From JANWHZ01 sp035758575 (GTDB lineage: Bacteria; Patescibacteriota; Saccharimonadia; Saccharimonadales; UBA4665), in the NCBI GenBank assembly GCA_035758575.1, contig DASTXH010000031.1:62001-126000 (forward strand): 64,000 nucleotides of DNA, written 5' to 3'. The notes beneath the pieces were generated by a model, which saw only the letters and a program-made list of their open reading frames with translations, searched no databases and was not told the DNA's origin. The translations under genes were made by a program, and so were the position numbers. Below are positions 25,897-33,168 of the stretch, one piece after another; position 1 is the stretch's first letter, and each line of letters opens with the position of its first letter.

Positions 25897-26664
25897 TTAA
25901 GCCGCAACCGTTTTGCTGCGGTACAGCTTTAGTGAACCCAGGTAAAAGATCACCAGGATTCCCACGCACCAGGCGAGTGCAATCCAGGCCTTGTCACCGG
26001 GCATACCGTTTGTAAGCAGCGAACGCATCGTCTCAACAATCGGTGTCAGCGGCTGATTGTTAGCAAAGCTGCGCAAGACGGATGTCATTGAAGCTGTCGG
26101 CACGAACGAGGGGCTGATGAAAATCAGCAGCATGAGGATGTAGCTGAACGAGCCGGCACCTTCGGCTGATTTAGCCAGCAGGCCGAAGAAAATTGCCATC
26201 CATGTCGTGGCCAGCGTAAAGAGCGCAACCAGTCCGGCAAAAATCAGCCATTCAGTTAATCCCGCATGGGAACGAAAGCCGATTGCAAACGCCACAGCCA
26301 GCACGAGCAAGGAAGAGAACAGATTGGACAGAGTCGATGACGCCGCCTGACCGCCCAAGATTGACGACGGCGCAACCGGCATCGTGCGGAAGCGGTTGAT
26401 AATACCGCTTTGCATATCGTTACTAAGTCGATAGGCAGCATAGGCGATACCACTAATAACTGTCATGATGATTATCCCGGGCGTCAGGAAATCAACATAC
26501 TTTATGCCACCAGTTTGCTGACCGAGCGCACCGCCGAATACATAGACAAAGAGGAGGAGCAGGGCGATCGGCATCATAACGACGGTAATAATCGTGTCGG
26601 GGCTACGGGTAATGTGGCGCAGGCTGCGCCTGGCCATCGTCCAGGTATCGGTAATGAGCTGCAT
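25897..26664 (-). CDS. ABC-2-type permease, DrrB-like
   Basis: A 255-residue membrane protein with six spans and the ABC-2 loop ITRSPDTIITVVMMPIALLLLF near the N-terminus, then RFRTMPVAPSSILGGQAAS, the DrrB/YadH signature segment. With the adjacent DrrA-like ATPase it forms an exporter, likely for a drug or lipid. It follows the ATPase gene with no gap. Confidence 0.9.
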   Translation of the reverse strand: MQLITDTWTMARRSLRHITRSPDTIITVVMMPIALLLLFVYVFGGALGQQTGGIKYVDFLTPGIIIMTVISGIAYAAYRLSNDMQSGIINRFRTMPVAPSSILGGQAASSTLSNLFSSLLVLAVAFAIGFRSHAGLTEWLIFAGLVALFTLATTWMAIFFGLLAKSAEGAGSFSYILMLLIFISPSFVPTASMTSVLRSFANNQPLTPIVETMRSLLTNGMPGDKAWIALAWCVGILVIFYLGSLKLYRSKTVAA

Positions 26665-27597
26665 TTATTTGTCCTCCTTTTTGTCACCAATGAGTTTGAA
26701 GAATACGTCATCAAGCGTTGGTACTTTTTGAGTGAAGTCAGTTGGTTCTATGTAGGCGTCGCGGAGCTGGACAAAGAGCTCGGCGAGCTGCTTCGTGCCT
26801 TCACCGATCGCAACAGTCAGGGTAAGGTTTTCGTGTGTGGTGACGTCGTAGTGTTCTTTCAGGACTGCAGCAGCGGCCCTAACATGTTGCTCATCCTCAA
26901 AGGTCAGTTCGACCAGACCACTTGGTACCAGTTTCTTTAGCTCGCGGGCGGTGCCGCTGGCGATAATCGCGCCTTTATGGAGTACTGCGATAGTGTCGGC
27001 CAACTCATCGGCCTCATCCAGATACTGGGTGGTTAAGAATATGGTCGTACCGCTGTTGGCCAGCGTTTTGATAGTTTGCCACATATCGTTTCGGGCCTGC
27101 GGATCAAGCCCGGTGGTCGGCTCGTCTAGAAAGATAACTGACGGATTGCCAATGAGGCTCATGGCAATGTCCAGCCGGCGGCGCATGCCGCCGGAATAGG
27201 TCTGTACACGGCGGTCAGCCGCTTCGGTTAAGTCAAACTTCTTGAGCAGGTCAGTAGCTGTTTGTGCTGAGTTTTTGCTATGCCGCAGGTCGGCAATAAG
27301 CTCCAGGTTTTCACGACCTGTCAGTATTTGATCGACAGCAGCAAACTGCCCGGTCAGACTAATAGACAAGCGTACTTTGGACGGCCGCTTTGCAACATCA
27401 AAGCCGCTGACGGTTGCCGTGCCGCCATTCGCCGGAATCAAGGTAGTCAGGATGTTGATCGTGGTGGTTTTGCCGGCACCATTGCTGCCGAGCAGAGCAA
27501 AGACTTTGCCCGATTCGACTGCAAAGGTAACGCCTTTGAGTACCTCGTTCTTTTTATATGATTTTTTAAGTCCACTAACAGTGATTGCCGGTTCCAT
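26665..27597 (-). CDS. ABC exporter ATP-binding protein, DrrA-like
   Basis: A 310-residue DrrA-type ATPase: Walker A GSNGAGKTT, signature YSGGMRRRLDIAMSLIG, Walker B SVIFLDEPTTGLDP and the H-loop TTQYLDEADEL. The ~90-residue C-terminal domain is the type seen in daunorubicin-resistance ATPases. The ATG at 27597 is chosen because AAGGAGG ends 3-4 nt upstream; the longer frame to 27651 runs into the regulator gene. The first gene of this operon encodes the MarR regulator. Confidence 0.9.
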   Translation of the reverse strand: MEPAITVSGLKKSYKKNEVLKGVTFAVESGKVFALLGSNGAGKTTTINILTTLIPANGGTATVSGFDVAKRPSKVRLSISLTGQFAAVDQILTGRENLELIADLRHSKNSAQTATDLLKKFDLTEAADRRVQTYSGGMRRRLDIAMSLIGNPSVIFLDEPTTGLDPQARNDMWQTIKTLANSGTTIFLTTQYLDEADELADTIAVLHKGAIIASGTARELKKLVPSGLVELTFEDEQHVRAAAAVLKEHYDVTTHENLTLTVAIGEGTKQLAELFVQLRDAYIEPTDFTQKVPTLDDVFFKLIGDKKEDK

Positions 27598-27605
27598 ATC
27601 CCTCC

Positions 27606-28088
27606 TTATTTTTCCTTGGCTTTTTGAGCCTTTTGCTGATACTCCATCCATTCGTCGTACAAAGCAGGGATTCGTTCGGCCAGGAATTCGCTGAGTGACA
27701 GCATTTTTTCGAGTGGTTCCCGGCGCTCCGGTAAAGCATCCTTTAGAAGCTCCAGGCCTTCACGTGCTAAGGCGCCTGTTTGAATATATTCTTCAGCCTC
27801 GAAGCCCGCACCACGCCAATCCGGTGGGTTGAGAATGATGAGGTCGGCGCGTGTTCCCGCTGGTCGCGTGCGCTGGATCAGCTTCTGGTTTTCGAGTGTT
27901 TTAACCGCGCCGTTTATAGCGCTGCGGCTTGTCAGCAGTGCTTTAGCGATATCGTTAATCGATTGTTCCATTGGCTGACATACTGACAGGTAGCCGATCA
28001 GGCGGCCAACTACTGGTGGGAAGCTGTATTTGTCGGCATAGAAACGCGCCAAATGATCTGCGTAAATAAGTACTTTGTCTCGGTCCAT
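27606..28088 (-). CDS. MarR/GbsR-type transcriptional regulator
   Basis: A 160-residue winged-helix protein (QSINDIAKALLTSRSAINGAVKTLENQKLIQRTR) with an extended N-terminal helix (FYADKYSFPPVVGRLIGYL) and a helical C-terminus. This is the GbsR/MarR-like layout often found in front of drug-export operons. It probably controls the DrrAB genes 8 bp downstream. TATACT at 28095-28100 is 6 nt from the ATG at 28088, which fixes the start and excludes the longer frame. Confidence 0.8.
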   Translation of the reverse strand: MDRDKVLIYADHLARFYADKYSFPPVVGRLIGYLSVCQPMEQSINDIAKALLTSRSAINGAVKTLENQKLIQRTRPAGTRADLIILNPPDWRGAGFEAEEYIQTGALAREGLELLKDALPERREPLEKMLSLSEFLAERIPALYDEWMEYQQKAQKAKEK

Positions 28089-28213
28089 GCCGTGAGTATA
28101 CATAAATTACTGAAATAACACAATTTTGTGTCACATCAGATATTGAGACATTTTATGTAAGTTTTTCCATGTCTCATTTGTCGCGTTCAAGACCGGCAAG
28201 CTGAAGCCAAAAT

Positions 28214-28248
28214 AGAGAACCCTTGCAAGAGGGCTCTTTTTTATTTTG
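28214..28248. terminator. Terminator hairpin
   Basis: AGAGAACCC and GGGCTCT-type arms around a TTGCAA loop are followed by TTTTTT-ATTTT on the plus strand. It is the end of the minus-strand 28310-28807 gene in the opposite sense as well. The element GTTCAAGACCGG...CTGA-GCCAA lies just before it. Confidence 0.55.
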
Positions 28249-28309
28249 TTGACATCGGGTGACTGGCCGAGCTTCAAAGCAGGGACAACCGCACACCATG
28301 AGATAACCG

Positions 28310-28807
28310 CTAATACGGACAGATGCCCGTCACCGACTGGGGCTCAATCCGCTCAGAGCCGGCCGTCAGGGCATGGCCGAGCCAATATGTTGTGCTATCC
28401 GCCCGTGCGTTTGATGCATCAGGGAAGGGTGGGCATGCTGGGCCAATCCATACGTCTTTTAATTCGTAGTTGCCGACATCATCTCTTGCGAGAATAAGGC
28501 TTAGCTCGCTGCTCGATTCCATAGAACGATTTCTGACAAATCGCGACATATCGGCATGCTTCAAGCGCCGGGCGTAGAATATGGCATCTTTAGGACTGGT
28601 TGCAACAATATTTGTATTGCCTATGGTACGGCCCATATCTTGGGTAATGCGCACCTCTGTCTCTGTTAAGTCGCGCGTCTCCACTACCGCCTTAGCGATG
28701 CGAACCAGATGGGGATAGCAACTAAAGGAACGGCCTGCGGCTGAGTTGACCGTACTGACATACACTTGCCAACCATTGCGCGACACGCCTACACTAAGAA
28801 TATACAT
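28310..28807 (-). CDS. Hypothetical 165-aa protein
   Basis: No known family. A soluble alpha/beta protein with MYILSVGVSRNGWQVYV at the start, then alternating helix and strand, and a long C-terminal coil. The ATG at 28807 has GAAAGG 5 nt upstream and a TATACT box 20 nt before it, so it has a short leader, unlike the leaderless neighbours. No context link to the RRM gene on the other strand is evident. Confidence 0.55.
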   Translation of the reverse strand: MYILSVGVSRNGWQVYVSTVNSAAGRSFSCYPHLVRIAKAVVETRDLTETEVRITQDMGRTIGNTNIVATSPKDAIFYARRLKHADMSRFVRNRSMESSSELSLILARDDVGNYELKDVWIGPACPPFPDASNARADSTTYWLGHALTAGSERIEPQSVTGICPY

Positions 28808-28947
28808 CCGAGCCTTTCTATTTTTTAGTATACGCCGTCGCCTCAGCATTCCCTAACGCGCTGTGCAGAAAAGGCTTTAGCTGATATACTTTATATAAGC
28901 AAGTAGTCACATACTCTTTCCGCTGTCATATCTAGATAAAACTAATA

Positions 28948-28983
28948 TCACTCGGCCGGAACAATGAGCCGCGGGCGATATTA
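28948..28983 (+). promoter_or_regulatory. 5' leader hairpin of RRM gene
   Basis: AATATC and GATATT (6 bp perfect) enclose GC-rich inner arms, placed 25-60 nt upstream of the RRM start. A TATACT-type -10 occurs near 28890, giving a leader of about 100 nt, long for this genome. Cold-shock or RNA-binding genes often have such leaders, so a fold-based control is possible. Confidence 0.35.
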
Positions 28984-29007
28984 GGTCTTAAAGAAAGGTT
29001 ATTAAAT

Positions 29008-29322
29008 ATGGCTATGAAATTATACGTAGGCGGCCTGGCTTATGTCGTCACCGATGAAAAACTAAAAGATCTCTTCGTGTCGCAGGGTAAAGTAGTTAGT
29101 GCGACCGTCATTAAAGACCGTGACAGTGGCCAATCGAAAGGCTTCGGCTTTGTCGAAATGGATGATGCCAAAGAAGGCGAGGCTGCCATTGCGGCATTAA
29201 ACGGCAAAGAAATTGATGGCCGTACTATTACCGTCAACCAAGCCCGCCCTCAAGAAAAGCGCTCATCATTCGGTGGCGGCTCGCGCGGTGGCAGTTTCCA
29301 CAATTCGCGCCCACGCTATTAG
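29008..29322 (+). CDS. RRM-domain RNA-binding protein
   Basis: A 104-residue protein with one RNA recognition motif: RNP2 KLYVGGL at 4-10 and RNP1 KGFGFVEM at 44-51. A short basic Gly/Arg tail follows (FGGGSRGGS). It is of the small bacterial RRM type thought to act as a cold-related RNA chaperone. GAAAGG lies 9 nt before the ATG at 29008; an in-frame ATG at 29014 is an alternative. Confidence 0.9.
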   Translation: MAMKLYVGGLAYVVTDEKLKDLFVSQGKVVSATVIKDRDSGQSKGFGFVEMDDAKEGEAAIAALNGKEIDGRTITVNQARPQEKRSSFGGGSRGGSFHNSRPRY

Positions 29323-29628
29323 CCTACAACTCCGGGTTGAGTCGGACTAGATATAAGCAGACTCGAGCAAATAATCACGACGCTTTCATGCTATGGGTTC
29401 TTGCCCCATATACTCAAGATTAGGTAATCCGCCCCACTAAGCGCATACTATAATATAGAAGGCCACTTTGATACTAAAATTTCCAGTAAGGAGCGCATGG
29501 AGGAATTGATGTTGGCCGCCGCAAACTGCTAAGTTCTGAAAGGACCACATCATATCATTATTTAGGAATAAAATCAGGAAAGCTGCCAAAGTACACTGCC
29601 TAGGGTACACATTGGCGGAGCTTAAGTG
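29323..29628. other. 306-bp stretch
   Basis: Contains the element GACTAGATATAAGC...ACTCGAGCAAA (29343-29373), related to the one before the terminator at 25831. It also holds an 11-codon frame (29497-29532) behind AAGGAG, which could be a leader peptide, and TACACT-like boxes near 29592. No longer gene is visible. Confidence 0.4.
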
Positions 29629-29688
29629 ATGTCAAAAGACAAGGGCCGAAAGGCTATCAAAAAACCGAAGCAAGCTAAAGCGAAATAG
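29629..29688 (+). CDS. Small basic peptide (19 aa)
   Basis: ATG to TAG encodes MSKDKGRKAIKKPKQAKAK. GGCGGAG lies 7-9 nt upstream. Lys-rich peptides with the K-x-x-K-K-P-K core occur as small proteins in other bacteria, but I cannot name a family. It is followed by a glycosyltransferase gene after 16 bp. Function unknown; nucleic-acid or ribosome contact is possible from the charge. Confidence 0.4.
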   Translation: MSKDKGRKAIKKPKQAKAK

Positions 29689-29704
29689 CATCCCGGCAAT
29701 AGCT

Positions 29705-30760
29705 ATGATTTCATTTATATGGCCCTCAGGCGAGGGAATGCTTGCCGGTACTGGCGGTTCGGAGACATTCACCGCCGGCCACATTCGCGAACTTCTACGC
29801 AGAGGGATTGGTGCGCAAGTAGTCATAATAGGCGCGGCTATCACGCAAAGCAAACATGATTTTCCAAACATTCCATTTCTAGGCCTGACGGACGAATCAC
29901 AAATCGGTGAGCTGACCGGTACGGTCGTCTTTGTTAACCGGGCGTATGACGTCCGGACACGGCGCAAAGCTGCTATCATTCTGCACTGCGCCGTTCCGTC
30001 AAAAGTGGAGCAGCACGAGCGCATGAAAGAGGTTAAAGGCAAGACAATCATTGCCACCAGCATCTACAATGCGCAGCAGTGGGCGCTCTATTTAAAAATA
30101 CCGAGCAGTACTATCAATGTAGTGATGCCGTTTGCTGACCCGGTTTACGGAAACGTACATCGGTCTAAACCAGGGAAAAAGCTTAGGGTCCTGTACGCAG
30201 GCAGGCTTCATCCCGAAAAAGGGATTTATACAATACTCGAGATGATGCATTTGTATGAGATGAAGACGCTCGGGGTGCATATGAGCATTGTTATGGCGGG
30301 ACAACACGTTATAGAAGGCAAGACCATAGCAAAGATGCTCAGGGGCTACAGGTACGCGACCTTACTAAAGCCACGCCAAAACGTCACATCGATGGCTATG
30401 CTACTGGCCAGAACTGATATCCTGCTCATGCCGTCTGTGTTTGCCGAACCCTTCGGCATGCTCTCGGTCGAGGCCCAGCATAGTGGGTGCCGTGTTATTG
30501 CGAGCAGCCTCGGTGGCCTCCCGGAAACTAATTGCGGCTTGCTAACCCTGGTTGCAGAACGGAATCCTCAAGCATTGATAACCGCGATAGGCGAAGGAGT
30601 GGCACTTGGATTGTCAACCGCAAAACAACGCAGGGCGGCCATACGCGAATTCACGCTAAGCGATTCGGTTGATTCGCTTCTGCGCTATCTTCCCCGGGAG
30701 CAAACCACTGCAGGGCCGAGACCGATAAGCGGGGTCAGGCCGGGTATGGTACAAGCTTGA
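29705..30760 (+). CDS. Glycosyltransferase family 4-like
   Basis: A 351-residue GT-B enzyme. The C-terminal donor-binding half has YAGRLHPEKGI, then EPFGMLSVEAQHSGCRVIASSLGGLPE, the E-x7-E motif of family 4. The N-terminal acceptor half starts MISFIWPSG with GTGGSETFTAGHIREL. It probably moves a sugar onto a lipid or surface glycan. It lacks an upstream ribosome binding site. The stop lies inside the terminator element at 30759. Confidence 0.8.
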   Translation: MISFIWPSGEGMLAGTGGSETFTAGHIRELLRRGIGAQVVIIGAAITQSKHDFPNIPFLGLTDESQIGELTGTVVFVNRAYDVRTRRKAAIILHCAVPSKVEQHERMKEVKGKTIIATSIYNAQQWALYLKIPSSTINVVMPFADPVYGNVHRSKPGKKLRVLYAGRLHPEKGIYTILEMMHLYEMKTLGVHMSIVMAGQHVIEGKTIAKMLRGYRYATLLKPRQNVTSMAMLLARTDILLMPSVFAEPFGMLSVEAQHSGCRVIASSLGGLPETNCGLLTLVAERNPQALITAIGEGVALGLSTAKQRRAAIREFTLSDSVDSLLRYLPREQTTAGPRPISGVRPGMVQA

Positions 30761-30803
30761 GCAGAAAACCAGTAAGCACTCGCGCCGCTGGATTTTTTTG
30801 CTC
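30759..30803 (+). terminator. Terminator of glycosyltransferase gene
   Basis: GAGCA-AAAA-CCAG and CTGG-TTTT-GCTC arms with a T-run (seven T). The motif GTACAAGCTTGAGCA overlaps the stop codon and matches the one at 25817-25832; the stems are different but the layout is the same. Confidence 0.65.
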
Positions 30804-30859
30804 TTTTCGGCGCAGGACTTGCGGATGATTTTCATTGGGCATATGCTTAAAAGTACGGG

Positions 30860-31627
30860 ATGACAAAGGCTAAAATAACATTCAAAGGTTTGCGAAAACT
30901 TAACCTGATTGCCGCAGGCTTGCATTTTGTGCAGGGAGCTGCGGTGTTGCTGCTAAGTAAGAGATTTGACTTGCCGGTTTCGGGCAACTTTTTGCAATTC
31001 AACAGGGCTAGCCAAAGCCTGGAGCCTGCCAACACCGTATTATTTCATGTACGCCTGCCAATCCTGATTGCAGCGTTCTTTTTTCTATCGGCATTTTTCC
31101 ACCTGCTCATAGCCACCGCCTACAACAGGCATTACACCCGCAACCTCAAGCTTGGCATCAATAAGGCTCGTTGGATTGAGTACGCCTTGTCAGCCAGCAT
31201 CATGATGGTAGCAATCGGTATGCTTGTCGGTGTCTACGACTTGAGCAGCCTGGTAATGCTATTCGTGCTTACAGCCATTATGAACCTGATGGGGCTGGTA
31301 ATGGAAGTGCACAATCAGACCACCAAAAAGACCAGCTGGCTGAGCTACGGGGTTGGCTGCCTGGCCGGCGCGGTGCCATGGGCAGTGGTAGCACTTTACA
31401 TGGGGCTGGGAGCTCACGAGGGGAGCAAGGCACCGACATTTGTCTACTGGATATTTGTGTCCATCTTCATTTTCTTTAGCTGCTTCGCGTTAAACATGGC
31501 GCTTCAGTATAAAAAGATCGGCAAATGGGCCGATTACCTGTACGGCGAGCGGATGTACATCATCTTGAGCTTGGTTGCTAAAAGCCTGCTGGCCTGGCAG
31601 GTATTCGCTGGCACCCTGCGCCCGTAA
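30860..31627 (+). CDS. Heliorhodopsin
   Basis: A 255-residue, seven-span protein of the heliorhodopsin family. E107 lies in ARWIEYALSAS (third span, the Schiff-base counterion position) and K241 in SLVAKSLLAWQV (seventh span, retinal lysine). The conserved WADYLYGERMYIILSL stretch is present. In other bacteria heliorhodopsins bind retinal and are light sensors or enzyme partners rather than strong pumps; N-terminus faces the cytoplasm. No retinal-synthesis gene is in the window. Flanking terminators suggest it is transcribed alone. The upstream TGCTTAAAAGTA has no good -10; promoter unclear. Confidence 0.95.
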   Translation: MTKAKITFKGLRKLNLIAAGLHFVQGAAVLLLSKRFDLPVSGNFLQFNRASQSLEPANTVLFHVRLPILIAAFFFLSAFFHLLIATAYNRHYTRNLKLGINKARWIEYALSASIMMVAIGMLVGVYDLSSLVMLFVLTAIMNLMGLVMEVHNQTTKKTSWLSYGVGCLAGAVPWAVVALYMGLGAHEGSKAPTFVYWIFVSIFIFFSCFALNMALQYKKIGKWADYLYGERMYIILSLVAKSLLAWQVFAGTLRP

Positions 31628-31674
31628 TAGCCACCCGGTTCAAGACCGGTAAGCTGAGCCAAGCTAGACAAGAT

Positions 31675-31710
31675 AAGGTCAGAATCGGTAAAACGGTTCT
31701 GACCTTTTGT
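31675..31710 (+). terminator. Terminator of heliorhodopsin gene
   Basis: AAGGTCAGAA and TTCTGACCTT pair perfectly over 10 bp, followed by TTGT. It is preceded by GACCGGTAAGCTGAGCCA (31643-31660), which resembles the element at 28190. Confidence 0.7.
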
Positions 31711-31839
31711 ATACCCAGAGTAGGTTTGAAGCTGAGTGGCTCCTCTTGTTGCAATGTATTCAAATGAAGTAAGATTTAACATCTGATTCTGATTCTTTTT
31801 CTTTGTAAGAATCACATGGCTAACATGAGCGACACATGC

Positions 31840-31845
31840 TAACAT
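31840..31845 (+). promoter_or_regulatory. -10 box for toxin-antitoxin operon
   Basis: TAACAT ends 6 nt before the ATG at 31852, consistent with a leaderless transcript for the small gene and the Doc toxin behind it. Confidence 0.5.
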
Positions 31846-31851
31846 ATGCTT

Positions 31852-31953
31852 ATGGCAACACAGCTTACTTACGTAAAGAAAACTGATAAGAAGCTTGTTA
31901 AGAAGTTGGCTAAGAACATGAGGTCAACGCTTATCTCTCTTGCAGACAAATAG
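31852..31953 (+). CDS. Small basic protein, possible Doc antitoxin
   Basis: A 33-residue lysine-rich protein (MATQLTYVKKTDKKLVKKL, then RSTLISLADK) just before the Doc toxin. Antitoxins of Doc-type toxins are often short and bind the toxin cleft. No DNA-binding fold is visible and the match to Phd is weak. Its own -10 box and tight linkage (8 bp to the toxin start) support a real gene. It is too short for standard gene callers. Confidence 0.4.
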   Translation: MATQLTYVKKTDKKLVKKLAKNMRSTLISLADK

Positions 31954-31961
31954 CAATAGCT

Positions 31962-32420
31962 ATGAAAATCTATCTGCCGAATCATGACATAATCATGGAT
32001 TTGCATGATGCGATTATTGAAGTATCGGGCGGTAGGCCCGGGGTACTTCACGATGAAGTAATTGACGCCGCAATCCACAGGCCAAAAACGTATCTCGCCT
32101 ATCAGGATGACTGCTCCTTGCATACTGTCTGTGCAGTTTTGCTAGACTCTATCGCCCGAAATCATGCTTTTGTTGAAGGAAACAAGCGTACAGGCCTAAT
32201 GACCGCTTTGCTCACCTACGAGCTAAACGATGTTGCGCTGACTATGCAAGCCGACCAGACCGATGACTTTGAGAATTTAGTGCTCTGGGTCGTCGAAGAT
32301 AAGCCACCAATCGAAGAAATTACCAGCAAGCTCGAATATCTTGTAGGTAAATACCAGAAAGGAAAGGTAAGTAAGTTCGTAGACAAAATAAAAGGCTTGA
32401 TAGAACCCTTCGAGGGCTAG
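31962..32420 (+). CDS. doc: Fic/Doc-family toxin (Doc type)
   Basis: A 152-residue protein with the Doc-type Fic motif HAFVEGNKRTGL at 68-79, and an N-terminal VLHDEVIDAAIHRP. Doc toxins phosphorylate EF-Tu and stop translation; most Fic proteins instead add AMP. The motif HxFx(D/E)GNKR is intact, so activity is expected. The antitoxin is presumably encoded by the 33-codon frame just upstream. No third gene is seen. Confidence 0.85.
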   Translation: MKIYLPNHDIIMDLHDAIIEVSGGRPGVLHDEVIDAAIHRPKTYLAYQDDCSLHTVCAVLLDSIARNHAFVEGNKRTGLMTALLTYELNDVALTMQADQTDDFENLVLWVVEDKPPIEEITSKLEYLVGKYQKGKVSKFVDKIKGLIEPFEG

Positions 32421-32503
32421 AGCACTGTCAACTTCCGAGTTAGTCATAGTCGATTGCATAATCCTAGTTTTATCACGGTTATAACTTCCCGTATCGTAGT
32501 GAG

Positions 32504-32543
32504 CCAAAGAAAAACCGTCCAGCAATGGGTGGTTTTTCTTTGG
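32504..32543. terminator. 13-bp perfect inverted repeat
   Basis: CCAAAGAAAAACC and GGTTTTTCTTTGG pair perfectly around a 14-nt loop. The long A/T tract inside the stem resembles a bidirectional terminator downstream of the Doc gene. Confidence 0.6.
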
Positions 32544-32682
32544 GTCTGGAGCCGAACTTGGTCCAGCGGCTAGCCATGCAAAGTGGGGCGTAGGTCACTG
32601 GACCGGGCGCCAAGGAGTCACGCGCAAAAACCAGTCTTGAGCATGACGACTGCGCGTTGCCCGCGGCAACCATCCAGTCCCC

Positions 32683-32836
32683 GAGCTAGACCAAGCAGCT
32701 AAAAAGACTGACCGAGTTCCATGACCGGTCCCTCCATTTAACTCCTTGGTCCAGCATGAAAAACCGTCAGTCCTAACAGCTGACGAAAAAGGTTGGAACC
32801 GCCGGAAATGTCGGTTTTTAGTCCTCTACCCCTGTT
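32683..32836 (+). ncRNA. Candidate structured RNA/repeat, copy 2
   Basis: Second copy of the element at 23791-23941. The first 74 bp differ at three positions; beyond that, CAG...CTGAC forms a clear hairpin (GTCAG/GCTGAC), and GAACCG pairs with CGGTTTTT as terminator. It ends in ACCCCTGTT as copy 1 does. Element length is 154 versus 151 bp. Confidence 0.4.
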
Positions 32837-33124
32837 TAGCGCATTTCTTTTATTCGCAGCTGCCTATGTAGCAAGCACGCATAGCGCCGCCCAACTCGAT
32901 TCCTTGGCCATTTGCTCCTTGCGATAAATAGTTACACAATGACAGCATGGCATTTTTTCAGAGGTGTTTGGGGTCGATCCAGCTAGTCTAGAACAGTACG
33001 GTGCGCTCGATATTTCGCTGTCTTCCGATCTACCATTGTTTATAGACCCTCTTCTCCTTTTCGAGAGTGAAGTCTATACCGTGACTTAGCCCGAGAACGG
33101 CATAATCTAGAAACTAAGTTGGGG

Positions 33125-33130
33125 TATAAT
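33125..33130 (+). promoter_or_regulatory. -10 box of mod-res operon
   Basis: TATAAT 38 nt upstream of the ATG at 33169; with AAGGGG before the ATG, this operon has a conventional leader and ribosome binding site. Confidence 0.6.
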
Positions 33131-33168
33131 GCTAATACAGTTACGGTGGACAGGAACAAGGGGTAAAA

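Larger units (their letters stand above)
32421..33168. other. 748-bp intergenic region
   Basis: Holds a perfect hairpin (32504-32543), the structured repeat 32683-32836 and the TATAAT promoter of the type III system (33125-33130). A 64-codon minus frame over 32479-32673 looks like an artefact of repeated sequence. No protein gene is supported. Confidence 0.5.

Noticed and set aside
31634..31650. tRNA T-arm-like CCGGTTCAAGACCGG
   Set aside because: No acceptor stem, D-arm or anticodon arm can be formed around it; it is part of the intergenic element before a terminator.
32479..32673. 64-codon minus-strand ORF
   Set aside because: It lies over repeated hairpin-rich sequence, has no ribosome binding site and no protein-like composition.
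24000..33000. Integron cassette array
   Set aside because: Elements recur between genes, but no attC core (GTTRRRY with RYYYAAC) or integrase was found, and operons point both ways.
33017..33031. Illumina-adapter-like stretch (TCTTCCGATCT)
   Set aside because: Only 11 bases match and the flanks do not; chance match in an intergenic region rather than an adapter artefact.
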